Positions 41,842 to 50,322 of a stretch of 50,322 nt of DNA are shown here, piece by piece. Source of the DNA: an uncultured Bacteroidales bacterium (GTDB taxonomy: Bacteria; Bacteroidota; Bacteroidia; Bacteroidales; Muribaculaceae); contig CAMWLW010000008.1 in NCBI GenBank assembly GCA_947175245.1, positions 1 to 50,322 of the forward strand. The letters are read 5' to 3'. The notes below the pieces were generated by a model. The model saw only the letters and a program-made list of their open reading frames with translations, did not search any database and was not told the origin of the DNA. A program made the translations under genes and the position numbers. The stretch's first letter is position 1. Every line of letters starts with the position of its first letter.

Positions 41842-41933
41842 CCTAATTTAACACAACGCCGACTGCTCGCTTGTCGCGCGAGATATCGGGCAGCCGGGAA
41901 CGAACCAAAATGGCGCCAGCCGTGTTACAAAGT

Positions 41934-41963
41934 TGTAATTTAGCTGAATAATAGGTAACTTTG
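41934..41963 (+). promoter_or_regulatory. promoter of the thioredoxin-fold gene
   Basis: TTG (41934-41936) and TAACTTTG (41956-41963), 19 nt apart, giving a leader of roughly 130 nt before the ATG at 42103. Confidence 0.7.
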
Positions 41964-41966
41964 CAA

Positions 41967-42102
41967 CGTGAAAACACTCCAGACGCGGGCATAGAGATGA
42001 CCCGCGCGCCGAAAATCGGCAAGAATTATACCTCACGTCGCTCCCCGCCCGGGTGAGCAGGTCGCCGATATAATTCTCAAGTAGTAACACAAAATACGAA
42101 TT
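41967..42102 (+). ncRNA. structured 5' leader of the thioredoxin-fold gene
   Basis: Possible stems: CGCGGG (41984-41989)/CCCGCG (42001-42006); GCCGA/TCGGC (42008-42020); AGAATTATA (42022-42030)/TATAATTCT (42069-42077); and within the last, CTCAC (42032-42036)/GTGAG (42053-42057). TCGGC at 42016 could instead pair with GCCGA at 42064, so two alternative folds exist. No known riboswitch motif was recognised. Confidence 0.45.
41997..42056 (+). CDS. possible 19-residue leader peptide
   Basis: ATG at 41997 to TGA at 42056, inside the structured leader. The start is in the loop of the first hairpin, and the stop lies inside the CTCAC/GTGAG hairpin. The peptide is basic (includes KNYTSRRSPPG). Translation is unproven; the layout resembles the efflux leader at 10079-10183. 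Confidence 0.3.
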   Translation: MTRAPKIGKNYTSRRSPPG

Positions 42103-42582
42103 ATGAAGAAAGCAATTTTGATTATTGCGAGCTTCGTGTTCCTGGTCATCACCCTGTCGGCGTTCAACGATCGCGCTACCGCGCCGGGTGTAGGATACAA
42201 GGCCCCCGACCTGTTATTGATATCGGGTGACACCGTTTCCTCACTTCGCGACTACAAGGGCGAGACTGTATTGGTAACATTCTGGTCATCGGGCGACGCA
42301 CTGTCGCGTATCAGGTGTAACGAATACACGGCGATTGCCGGCAGGAACGACCGACTGCGCCACATTGCCGTTAACTTTGACAGCAACGAGGCACTTTTCG
42401 GAGAGATTGTCAAGAGAGACAACCTCACTGCGAGCGAGCAATATCACGTCGACGGTGAACGGGCCACTCAAATCAGACTCGACTATCACCTTGACCGAGG
42501 GTTACATTCATTCCTCATAAATAACCAAGGTGTGATTGTGGCCGTCGATCCCGACGTAGAACATGTCAACAACGCCATGTAA
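42103..42582 (+). CDS. thioredoxin-fold protein lacking the CxxC motif
   Basis: 159 residues. Signal peptide or anchor at 1-21. From about 30 it follows the TlpA/AhpC-TSA pattern: GYKAPDLLLISGD, SLRDYKGETVLVTFWSS, then HIAVNFDSN and HSFLINNQGVIVAVDPD. Where TlpA proteins have WCxxC, this has WSSGDALSR at 61-69, so both redox cysteines are missing. The only Cys is at 72. It therefore cannot be a normal thiol-disulfide oxidoreductase and may act as a binding or scaffold protein. It has its own promoter, an unusually structured leader and a strong terminator at 42618. Confidence 0.75.
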   Translation: MKKAILIIASFVFLVITLSAFNDRATAPGVGYKAPDLLLISGDTVSSLRDYKGETVLVTFWSSGDALSRIRCNEYTAIAGRNDRLRHIAVNFDSNEALFGEIVKRDNLTASEQYHVDGERATQIRLDYHLDRGLHSFLINNQGVIVAVDPDVEHVNNAM

Positions 42583-42617
42583 CCGCCATCCGGACTGCAC
42601 GGGCAGCAACGAATGAA

Positions 42618-42656
42618 CGACCGCCAACGGGACACCCCCGTGGCGATCGTTTTTTT
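42618..42656 (+). terminator. terminator after the thioredoxin-fold gene
   Basis: CGACCGCCAACGGG pairs with CCCGTGGCGATCG with one mismatch and one bulge, 5-nt loop, followed by seven T. Confidence 0.85.
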
Positions 42657-42729
42657 GTGAACCAACCCGAGTCACCGCGCGTTGATAATATCAGAAAGAC
42701 TAATAACAACTGTTTAATTGATTAAAACT

Positions 42730-43218
42730 ATGAAAAAATACGGTATCTTTTACGGATCAACTACCGGCACGACCGAAGATGTTGCCCGCCGAATAGCCAA
42801 AATACTCGATGTCGACACTACCAACATTCATAACGTAGCCGAGACCGCCCCGTCGGCAGTCGCCGACTATGAGACGCTGATTTTAGGCACAAGCACATGG
42901 GGCTCGGGCGAACTACAGGACAGCTGGTATGATTTCATCGCCGGTCTCGCCGCGATGGAACTGCACGGCAAACGCATAGCCATATTCGGCTGTGGCGACG
43001 AGACAATGTCCGACACATTCTGCAATGCCGTCGGCACTCTATTCGACCGCCTGCAGGACACACATGCCCAATTCATCGGTGAATTTGACACCGAGGGGTA
43101 CCACTTTGACCACTCCGACGCCGTCCGTGACGGCAAGGCAGTAGGCCTGTTGCTCGACGAGGTCAACCACCCCGAGCTCACCCCCACCCGCCTGCGCGCC
43201 TGGACATCCACCCTGTAA
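42730..43218 (+). CDS. fldA: flavodoxin
   Basis: 162 residues, a normal long-chain flavodoxin. It carries FMN and shuttles low-potential electrons in the cytoplasm. The FMN phosphate loop is IFYGSTTGTTED at 6-17, with later FMN-contact segments GTSTWGSGELQDSWYDF at about 55-71 and FGCGDETMSDTFCNAVG at about 87-103. The ATG at 42730 is chosen; an upstream TTG adds four residues only. It has no obvious TAnnTTTG promoter in the 74 nt after the previous terminator. Confidence 0.92.
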   Translation: MKKYGIFYGSTTGTTEDVARRIAKILDVDTTNIHNVAETAPSAVADYETLILGTSTWGSGELQDSWYDFIAGLAAMELHGKRIAIFGCGDETMSDTFCNAVGTLFDRLQDTHAQFIGEFDTEGYHFDHSDAVRDGKAVGLLLDEVNHPELTPTRLRAWTSTL

Positions 43219-43245
43219 TGAGCTCTATTAACATATAACATAACG

Positions 43246-43283
43246 AATCCCCGACAGATTGTAGGCTGCCGGGGATTATTATT
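43246..43283 (+). terminator. terminator after flavodoxin
   Basis: AATCCCCGACAG (43246-43257) pairs with CTGCCGGGGATT (43265-43276), one mismatch, 7-nt loop, then ATTATTTG. Confidence 0.7.
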
Positions 43284-43352
43284 TGCACGCGGGTGTGAAC
43301 AGGTGTCGAAAATTTGGATGCAAAATAATGGGTAAATCTCATAAATAATGTG

Positions 43353-43360
43353 TAAATTTG
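43353..43360 (+). promoter_or_regulatory. -7 box TAAATTTG of the pyrBI operon
   Basis: TAnnTTTG match 17 nt before the pyrB ATG. No clear -33. No pyrimidine attenuator-type U-rich leader is seen, in contrast to E. coli pyrBI. Confidence 0.55.
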
Positions 43361-43377
43361 CACAAAAATCGGTAAAG

Positions 43378-44301
43378 ATGAATTCCAACAGTCTTGTATC
43401 CATCTCAGATTTGAGCAAAGAGCAGATGCTGAGCCTTCTGGAGCTCGCACGCTACTTTGAGGAGAATCCCAATCACAAAATTTTGGATGGTCGTGTAGTC
43501 GCCACATTGTTCTTTGAACCGTCGACCCGCACACGACTTAGTTTTGAAACCGCCGTCAACCGCCTGGGCGGACGCATCATAGGCTTCTCTGATGCCTCGA
43601 CCACGAGTTCGTCCAAGGGCGAGACCCTCAAGGACACGATCATCATGGTCAGCAACTACGTCGACCTGATCATCATGCGCCACTATCTCGAGGGAGCCGC
43701 GCGCTACGCTACCGAGGTCACCGACGTGCCCATCATCAATGCCGGCGACGGTGCCCACCAGCATCCCTCACAGACGATGCTCGACCTCTACTCGATCTAC
43801 AAGACCCAGGGTCGGCTCGAAGACCTCACCATCACTCTCGTCGGCGACTTGAAATATGGCCGCACGGTTCACTCGCTCATCATGGCCATGAAGTATTTCA
43901 ACCCCACATTCCGCTTCGTGGCATGCAAGGAGCTTCAGATGCCCAGCGAGTATCTCGAGTTCTGTGACAAGCACGGTATCAAGTACACCGAGCACACCGA
44001 CTTCAGCCCCGAGGTAATCAACACATCCGACATTATATATATGACACGCGTGCAGCGCGAGCGCTTCACCGACATCATGGAGTATGAACGTGTCAAAGAC
44101 CTGTACACGCTCCACAACGCGATGCTCGACGACTCGCGCGACAACCTGCGCATACTTCACCCCCTGCCCCGTGTCAACGAGATTGCCCTCGACGTCGACG
44201 ACAACCCCAAAGCCTACTACTTCACCCAGGCCAAGAACGGATTGTTCACCCGACAGGCCCTTATCTGCAACGCATTAGGTATCAACCCTCTTAAAAAGTA
44301 A
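43378..44301 (+). CDS. pyrB: aspartate carbamoyltransferase catalytic subunit
   Basis: 307 residues. It condenses carbamoyl phosphate and aspartate in pyrimidine synthesis. Motifs: carbamoyl-phosphate loop [11 protein letters not shown] at about 48-58, the lid residues SSSKGE at about 77-82, [10 protein letters not shown] at about 124-133, and HPLPR at about 261-265. The start at 43378 ([12 protein letters not shown]) matches the usual N-terminus and the promoter spacing. pyrI follows after 7 nt, so the enzyme is the regulated dodecamer type. Confidence 0.96.
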   Translation: MNSNSLVSISDLSKEQMLSLLELARYFEENPNHKILDGRVVATLFFEPSTRTRLSFETAVNRLGGRIIGFSDASTTSSSKGETLKDTIIMVSNYVDLIIMRHYLEGAARYATEVTDVPIINAGDGAHQHPSQTMLDLYSIYKTQGRLEDLTITLVGDLKYGRTVHSLIMAMKYFNPTFRFVACKELQMPSEYLEFCDKHGIKYTEHTDFSPEVINTSDIIYMTRVQRERFTDIMEYERVKDLYTLHNAMLDDSRDNLRILHPLPRVNEIALDVDDNPKAYYFTQAKNGLFTRQALICNALGINPLKK

Positions 44302-44308
44302 CCGAGTC

Positions 44309-44767
44309 ATGACCGCAAAAAAAGAACTCGCCGTGGCAGCCCTGCGCGACGGCATTGTGATTGACCACATCCCCTCACACTCACTGTTCAAGTGTGTCAA
44401 GATACTGGGGCTCGAGAACCTTGATACCCAGCTCACCATCGGCAACAACCTGCACAGCTCAAAATTCGACAAAAAGGGTATCATCAAAGTAGCCGACGTC
44501 TACTTCCCCGAGAGCGTTCTGAACCGCATCGCGCTCATTGCCCCGACGGCCGTGGTAAACACCATTCACGACTTCGTGGTCACCGAGAAACGTCCAGTCG
44601 CCCTGCCCGACGAGATTGTCGGTATCGTCAAGTGTGACAACCCCAAGTGCATTTCCAACAACGAGCCGATGTACACCCGCTTCTCGGTCATCAACCGCAA
44701 CCCCGTGGTTATACGCTGCCACTACTGCAGCCACACAATCAACGCTGACAAGGCCGTCATCCTATGA
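44309..44767 (+). CDS. pyrI: aspartate carbamoyltransferase regulatory subunit
   Basis: 152 residues. It binds CTP/ATP allosterically and holds the catalytic trimers together. Zinc cysteines are Cys109, Cys114, Cys137 and Cys140, matching the CxxxxC...CxxC pattern of E. coli PyrI. The nucleotide-binding N-terminal domain includes AALRDGIVIDHIP. Its stop overlaps the next ATG by four bases. Confidence 0.96.
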   Translation: MTAKKELAVAALRDGIVIDHIPSHSLFKCVKILGLENLDTQLTIGNNLHSSKFDKKGIIKVADVYFPESVLNRIALIAPTAVVNTIHDFVVTEKRPVALPDEIVGIVKCDNPKCISNNEPMYTRFSVINRNPVVIRCHYCSHTINADKAVIL

Positions 44768-45330
44768 AGCAGAACTGGAAACCGGGCACAATGATCTATC
44801 CGCTACCGGCGGTGATGGTAAGTTGTGCCGATTCCCGGGGAAACGACAACATCATAACCGTGGCCTGGACCGGTACGATATGCACCGACCCGGCCATGCT
44901 CTATATCTCGGTACGTCCCGAGCGCCACAGCTATGACATGATTAAAGAGACGATGGAGTTCACCGTCAATCTCACGACCGACGCCCTGGCACGTGCCACC
45001 GACTGGTGTGGCGTACGCTCGGGTCGCGACTACGACAAGTGGGCCGAGTGTGGTCTCACACGCGAGCCGGGTGTCATGGTTGCGTGCCCGTCGATAGCCG
45101 AGTCGCCGCTCAGCATCGAGTGCAAGGTACAGGAGATTATACCGTTGGGCAGCCACAGCATGTTCATGGCCCGAGTGGTCAACGTCAGGGCCGACGAGTC
45201 ACTCATCGACCCCGCGACCGGCGCGTTCGACCTGGGCTCGGGCGGCCTCATCAACTACTCCCACGGCCACTACTACAGCCAGGGCGGCGAGATAGGACGA
45301 TTCGGGTGGACAGTTAAGAAAAAAAAATAA
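44764..45330 (+). CDS. flavin reductase-like (FMN-binding split barrel) protein
   Basis: 188 residues. FMN-binding split-barrel flavoprotein of the flavin-reductase family: PLPAVMVSCADSRGNDNIITVAWTGTICTDPAMLYISVRPERHSYDMI (about 13-58) is the FMN/flavin-binding half, with GLINYSHGHYYS near the end. It is cytosolic. It overlaps pyrI as ATGA and is therefore translated with pyrBI. The link to pyrimidine synthesis is unclear; the family mostly handles reduced flavins, and the true partner is not in the window. Confidence 0.85.
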   Translation: MKQNWKPGTMIYPLPAVMVSCADSRGNDNIITVAWTGTICTDPAMLYISVRPERHSYDMIKETMEFTVNLTTDALARATDWCGVRSGRDYDKWAECGLTREPGVMVACPSIAESPLSIECKVQEIIPLGSHSMFMARVVNVRADESLIDPATGAFDLGSGGLINYSHGHYYSQGGEIGRFGWTVKKKK

Positions 45331-45363
45331 ACATTACACATTATTATATAAGCAACATTAGCA

Positions 45364-46644
45364 ATGAAACAAGACAGCATTGTATTCGACATCATCAACC
45401 GCGAACACGAGCGCCAGAAAAAAGGCATCGAACTGATCGCTTCCGAGAACTTTGTCAGCGACCAGGTAATGCAGGCAATGGGCTCGTGCCTCACCAACAA
45501 ATATGCCGAGGGCTATCCCGGTCACCGTTACTATGGCGGATGTCAGGTAGTTGACGAGATGGAGACGCTGGCTATCGACCGTCTGAAAGAGATTTACGGA
45601 GCCGAGTATGTCAACGTACAGCCCCACTCGGGTGCCCAGGCCAACATGGCAGTATTCATGAGCGCACTCCAACCCGGCGACAAATTCCTCGGCCTCAACC
45701 TCTCACACGGCGGCCACCTCTCACACGGCAGCCCCGTCAACTTCTCGGGTCTGATGTTCCAGGCTCTCGAGTACAATGTCAAGGAAGACACCGGTCTTGT
45801 AGACTATGACCAGATGGAGGAGGTAGCCCTGCGCGAGCGTCCCAAACTGATTATCGGCGGTGCCAGCGCCTACTCGCGTGAGTGGGACTACGCACGCATG
45901 CGCCGCCTGGCCGACGAGATCGGCGCCCTACTCATGATCGACATGGCTCACCCCGCCGGACTAATCGCAGCCGGACTGCTCGACAACCCCTTGAAGTATG
46001 CCCACATCGTGACCTCGACCACCCACAAGACCCTGCGCGGCCCGCGCGGCGGCATCATCCTGCTCGGAAAAGACTTCGAGAACCCATGGGGCAAGACCAC
46101 CAAGAAAGGCGAGGTGCGCATGATGTCATCGCTCCTTGACTCGGCCGTGTTCCCCGGCACACAGGGCGGCCCCCTCGAGCACGTCATCGCCGCCAAAGCC
46201 GTAGCATTCGGCGAGGCTCTCCAGCCCGAGTACAAAGAGTATCAGAAACAGGTCAAGAAAAACGCCGCCGCCATGGCTGCCGGCCTTATGGACAAGGGCT
46301 ACAAAATCATCTCGGGCGGTACCGACAACCACTGCATGCTCGTTGACCTGCGCACCAAGTTCCCCGAACTCACCGGCAAGGTTGCCGAGCGCGTGCTCGT
46401 CGATGCCGACATCACCGCCAACAAGAATATGGTGCCGTTCGACTCACGCTCGGCATTCCAGACCTCGGGCATACGTCTCGGCACAGCAGCCATCACCACA
46501 CGTGGCCTCAAGGAAGACCAGATGGGCGAGATCGTCGAGATGATTGACACTGTCCTCTCCAACCCCGAGAGCGAGGCTACAATCAAAGCCGTGCGCGAGC
46601 GTGTCAACTCGATGATGCAGGATTATCCCATGTTTGCCTATTAA
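45364..46644 (+). CDS. glyA: serine hydroxymethyltransferase
   Basis: 426 residues. PLP enzyme interconverting serine and glycine with tetrahydrofolate, the main source of one-carbon units, including those used by PurH. The PLP lysine is Lys222 in [38 protein letters not shown] and the folate-site region are conserved. It starts 33 nt after the flavin reductase gene and has no visible promoter there, so read-through from pyrBI is possible. Confidence 0.96.
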   Translation: MKQDSIVFDIINREHERQKKGIELIASENFVSDQVMQAMGSCLTNKYAEGYPGHRYYGGCQVVDEMETLAIDRLKEIYGAEYVNVQPHSGAQANMAVFMSALQPGDKFLGLNLSHGGHLSHGSPVNFSGLMFQALEYNVKEDTGLVDYDQMEEVALRERPKLIIGGASAYSREWDYARMRRLADEIGALLMIDMAHPAGLIAAGLLDNPLKYAHIVTSTTHKTLRGPRGGIILLGKDFENPWGKTTKKGEVRMMSSLLDSAVFPGTQGGPLEHVIAAKAVAFGEALQPEYKEYQKQVKKNAAAMAAGLMDKGYKIISGGTDNHCMLVDLRTKFPELTGKVAERVLVDADITANKNMVPFDSRSAFQTSGIRLGTAAITTRGLKEDQMGEIVEMIDTVLSNPESEATIKAVRERVNSMMQDYPMFAY

Positions 46645-46653
46645 TAACCTTAT

Positions 46654-47376
46654 ATGATTGTACTATATCGAATATACCAGTTCCTGATAGCATTCCCCTT
46701 GCTGTTTGTAGCTACCGTGCTGGCAGCGCTGTCGACCATAGTGCTCACATCACTCGGCATCAAATGGGGTGCATACTATCCGGCTCACTGGTGGGCCAGG
46801 CTCTTCTGCTGGCTCAACCTCGTGACCGTGTCGGTCAAGGGACATGATAACGTTGACCGCAACACGTCCTACGTGTTTGTAGCCAACCACCAGGGTGCAT
46901 TCGATATATTCTCAATCTACGGCTTTCTGGGTCACGACTTCAAGTGGATGATGAAGAAAAGCCTGCGCAACATTCCGCTCGTAGGCTACAGCTGCTACCG
47001 CGCCGGTCACATTTTTGTTGACCGATCATCTCGCGGAGCCGTGCGCGCCACTATGGAGCAGGCCGAGAAGCGACTGAAGGGTGGAGCCTCGCTGGTTGTA
47101 TTCCCCGAGGGAGCCCGCACGTGGGACGGCCACATGCGTCAGTTCAAGAAAGGCGCCTACCAGCTTGCGCTCGAGTTCAACCTGCCGTTGGTGCCGGTGT
47201 CAATCGACGGCGCATACGACGTCATGTCACGCACGATGAAGCTTCCACGATGGGGACACATCAGCCTCACAATTCACAAGCCTATCGAACCGCCTGCCGA
47301 CGTGGCCGGACGCGAGGCCGTGATGGAGACAACAGCCGACGCCATACGGTCGGCCCTGCCCGACAGGTTCAAATAG
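46654..47376 (+). CDS. plsC: 1-acyl-sn-glycerol-3-phosphate acyltransferase
   Basis: 240 residues. It acylates lysophosphatidic acid to phosphatidic acid at the inner membrane. One N-terminal hydrophobic hairpin (about 8-35), then the acyltransferase motifs NHQGAFD (HX4D, His79-Asp84) and VVFPEGARTWDG at about 148-159. The start is 9 nt after glyA, so it is co-transcribed. The lipid role is family-based. Confidence 0.9.
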   Translation: MIVLYRIYQFLIAFPLLFVATVLAALSTIVLTSLGIKWGAYYPAHWWARLFCWLNLVTVSVKGHDNVDRNTSYVFVANHQGAFDIFSIYGFLGHDFKWMMKKSLRNIPLVGYSCYRAGHIFVDRSSRGAVRATMEQAEKRLKGGASLVVFPEGARTWDGHMRQFKKGAYQLALEFNLPLVPVSIDGAYDVMSRTMKLPRWGHISLTIHKPIEPPADVAGREAVMETTADAIRSALPDRFK

Positions 47377-47416
47377 CCCCCGCGTGAACCAAAGAACACC
47401 ATTGAACGTTATTGCG

Positions 47417-47460
47417 AGTGACAGGATGAAAAAGTGATCTATTGACATCCTGTCACTTTT
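47417..47460 (+). terminator. hairpin between plsC and groES (terminator or activator site)
   Basis: AGTGACAGGATG (47417-47428) and CATCCTGTCACT (47446-47457) are perfect 12-bp complements with a 17-nt loop, followed by TTTTATAT. It fits a terminator for plsC. It is also a symmetric site about 20 bp before the sigma-54 -24 element, so an activator-binding role is possible. TGTCAC recurs inverted as GTGACA at 47470-47475. Confidence 0.6.
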
Positions 47461-47479
47461 ATATGACACGTGACATTTT

Positions 47480-47495
47480 TGGCACGGAAGTTGCT
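47480..47495 (+). promoter_or_regulatory. sigma-54 (-24/-12) promoter of groESL
   Basis: TGGCACGGAAGTTGCT matches the sigma-54 consensus TGGCACG-N4-TTGCW at every defined position. It ends 51 nt before the groES ATG, so the start site would give a leader of about 40 nt. No TAnnTTTG box is present between plsC and groES. Confidence 0.75.
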
Positions 47496-47546
47496 AATGG
47501 AATTATCAGAAAACATTAAAACAAAACCGATAAATATATAAAAATC

Positions 47547-47819
47547 ATGAAAATCAAACCGTTATCAGATCGCGTACTTGTACGCCCCACCGCAGCCGAG
47601 GAAGTTACCATCTCGGGCATCATCATTCCCGACACCGCCAAAGAGAAACCCCTCAAAGGTGAAATCTTGGCAGTTGGCAACGGAAACAAGGATGAAGAAA
47701 TGGTTGTCAAGGCCGGTGATGTAGTACTTTATGGCAAATATGCCGGTACTGAGATCGAAGTTGAGGGTGAGAAACTCCTCATCATGCGTCAGAGTGACAT
47801 TCTGGCAGTTTGTGAATAA
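47547..47819 (+). CDS. groES: co-chaperonin GroES
   Basis: 90 residues, a typical GroES length. It forms the heptameric lid of the GroEL chamber. [18 protein letters not shown] (2-19), the mobile loop ([13 protein letters not shown], 23-35) with its Ile-rich contact, and the closing [31 protein letters not shown] segments are standard. groEL follows after 41 nt. Confidence 0.97.
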   Translation: MKIKPLSDRVLVRPTAAEEVTISGIIIPDTAKEKPLKGEILAVGNGNKDEEMVVKAGDVVLYGKYAGTEIEVEGEKLLIMRQSDILAVCE

Positions 47820-47842
47820 TCGGGGCAGACTCTACCCTCTAA

Positions 47843-49498
<1,656 letters not shown>

Positions 49499-49521
49499 TC
49501 CCACCATTACCTATATACAAG

Positions 49522-49554
49522 AAAGCGGCTCGCAGAATTTGCGGGCCGCTTTTT
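49522..49554 (+). terminator. terminator of groESL
   Basis: AAAGCGGCTCGCA/TGCGGGCCGCTTT, 13 bp with one wobble and a 5-nt loop, running into TTTTTC. Confidence 0.85.
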
Positions 49555-49579
49555 CTATGCAGTTATTAACCGGATGTAA

Positions 49580-49945
49580 CTATACACCCAACACAATAGC
49601 CGGATCAATATTTAGTTTCTGACTTATAGTTCGGGCCTGATTCAATGTTGGTTCTCTTTTTCCTGATAAAAATTCACATACACGGGCCGTGTTTATGTCA
49701 AGCAATTTAGACAACGCAGCCTGAGTAAGTCCCATTTCATACATTCTCAGTTTAATCACTTCAATCAGCGTTGGCTGACCAATCGGATAATGCTCCTCAT
49801 CATAATCAGCCACGAGATTACCGAGCAACGTCAATTCAACCATACGGGGATCCTCGGCCGGAGTATCTTCAGGCAGTCCGAGCATAAGCTCCTCAACTCT
49901 TTTTAATGCTGCCTGATACTGCATTTCATTTTCTATCTTTGTCAT
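49580..49945 (-). CDS. higA: antitoxin HigA (XRE-type HTH)
   Basis: 121 residues. C-terminal helix-turn-helix (about 72-98: GLTQAALSKLLDINTARVCEFLSGKREPT) and an N-terminal acidic helical part (EEHYPIGQPTLIEVIKLRMYEMG) characteristic of HigA antitoxins. It would neutralise the adjacent HigB and repress the operon by binding the promoter. It follows higB after 9 nt, the toxin-first order typical of higBA. Confidence 0.88.
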   Translation of the reverse strand: MTKIENEMQYQAALKRVEELMLGLPEDTPAEDPRMVELTLLGNLVADYDEEHYPIGQPTLIEVIKLRMYEMGLTQAALSKLLDINTARVCEFLSGKREPTLNQARTISQKLNIDPAIVLGV

Positions 49946-49954
49946 AACATTTTC

Positions 49955-50248
49955 TTATATTATTGCGCAATCAATTCTATCATATTCTTTATGTGTACCG
50001 ATAAATCGTATCAGAACAAACTGAGGTACAAATTTGATAACAACTACCATTCTATAATCATTACCTTTTATATTAAAAACATAGTGCTGGTTCCCGACAT
50101 AATCGACCGAATTGAATGTGGCTTTTATATCGGCAAAACAGCGCCACTGTGACTTCTTTACAGTAGCGACCCAATCCTCCAACGCTACACGTGCTTGTGG
50201 ATTCTTCTCGTAATACTGACGTATGGTTCGTTCTGCTATTATTCTCAT
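49955..50248 (-). CDS. higB: toxin HigB (mRNA interferase)
   Basis: 97 residues of the HigB toxin family (RelE-superfamily, PF09907 type). MRIIAERTIRQYYEKNPQARVALEDWV and the FADIKATFNSVDYVGNQHYVFNIKGNDYRMVVVI core are typical. The end FVLIRFIGTHKEYDRID contains the conserved His/Lys-Tyr-Asp stretch. HigB cleaves mRNA at the ribosome. It is complete, so the pair looks functional. AT-rich relative to groEL. Confidence 0.9.
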   Translation of the reverse strand: MRIIAERTIRQYYEKNPQARVALEDWVATVKKSQWRCFADIKATFNSVDYVGNQHYVFNIKGNDYRMVVVIKFVPQFVLIRFIGTHKEYDRIDCAII

Positions 50249-50268
50249 TATACATAAATATTTTATTG

Positions 50269-50301
50269 CAAAAATAAAAATAATATTTCATATACTGAAA
50301 T
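50269..50301 (-). promoter_or_regulatory. higBA promoter and operator-like palindrome
   Basis: Minus-strand -7 TATTTTTG (50276-50269) with a weak -33 20 nt upstream. ATTTCA-TATAC-TGAAAT (50285-50301), a 6-bp inverted repeat, covers the -33 region and is a candidate HigA site. Confidence 0.55.
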
Positions 50302-50322
50302 TTATTTTTAAGATTATTATAC

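Noticed and set aside
47417-47546. CIRCE/HrcA operator before groES
   Set aside because: No TTAGCACTC-N9-GAGTGCTAA inverted repeat is present.

Overview
The window looks like chromosomal DNA of a Bacteroidales bacterium, most likely Muribaculaceae-like. This rests on family knowledge rather than a database search. Evidence: most promoters carry the Bacteroidetes -7 box TAnnTTTG, often with a -33 TTG/TTTG about 19-21 nt upstream; start codons lack strong Shine-Dalgarno sequences; gene content includes a class II (B12-dependent) ribonucleotide reductase, a GldB-like lipoprotein, a SusC-like TonB receptor, DUF1846, a GH77 enzyme with tandem N-terminal starch-binding modules, and an mreBCD-mrdA-rodA operon. 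Core genes are GC-rich; a few accessory genes are clearly AT-rich.

Layout. 1-1.5 kb: start of a leftward gene, then an AT-rich outer-membrane protein gene flanked by two copies of a 34-bp promoter-containing repeat. 1.5-6 kb: lpxH with an Fe-S assembly factor (-), a small porin (+), and a translationally coupled patatin/GH13 amylase pair (+). 6-10.3 kb: a leftward tripartite efflux operon (TolC-like, EmrA-like, EmrB-like) with a long structured leader that appears to encode a 34-residue leader peptide. 10.3-15.6 kb: TonB-domain protein, ECF sigma factor with a membrane partner, HAD phosphatase, TonB-dependent receptor, and an Lrp-type regulator divergent from metY. 17.1-18.5 kb: an AT-rich two-gene cassette with a PD-(D/E)XK nuclease-like protein and an unknown partner. 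18.5-26.2 kb: nitroreductase, DUF1846, nrdJ and malQ. 26.3-33.7 kb: purH and the rod-shape operon mreB-mreC-mreD-mrdA-rodA. 33.7-38 kb: DUF2461, dnaA, an MCE/MlaD protein and a cell-wall amidase, all leftward. 38-43.2 kb: rhamnosidase lipoprotein, GldB-like lipoprotein, cysteine-less thioredoxin-fold protein with another structured leader, and flavodoxin. 43.3-47.4 kb: pyrB-pyrI-flavin reductase, then glyA-plsC. 47.4-50.3 kb: groES-groEL behind a textbook sigma-54 promoter, then a leftward higBA toxin-antitoxin pair.

Functionally the window mixes envelope construction (lipid A, peptidoglycan, phospholipid, MCE transport), nucleotide synthesis (purH, pyrBI, nrdJ), internal alpha-glucan handling (GH13, malQ), sulfur/C1 amino-acid metabolism (metY, glyA) and stress or defence functions (efflux, groESL, higBA, nuclease cassette). 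The points most worth checking are the leader peptide ahead of the efflux operon, the similar uORF-plus-hairpin leader at 42.0 kb, the sigma-54 promoter of groESL and the AT-rich nuclease cassette. No rRNA, tRNA, CRISPR array, insertion sequence or transposase was seen.
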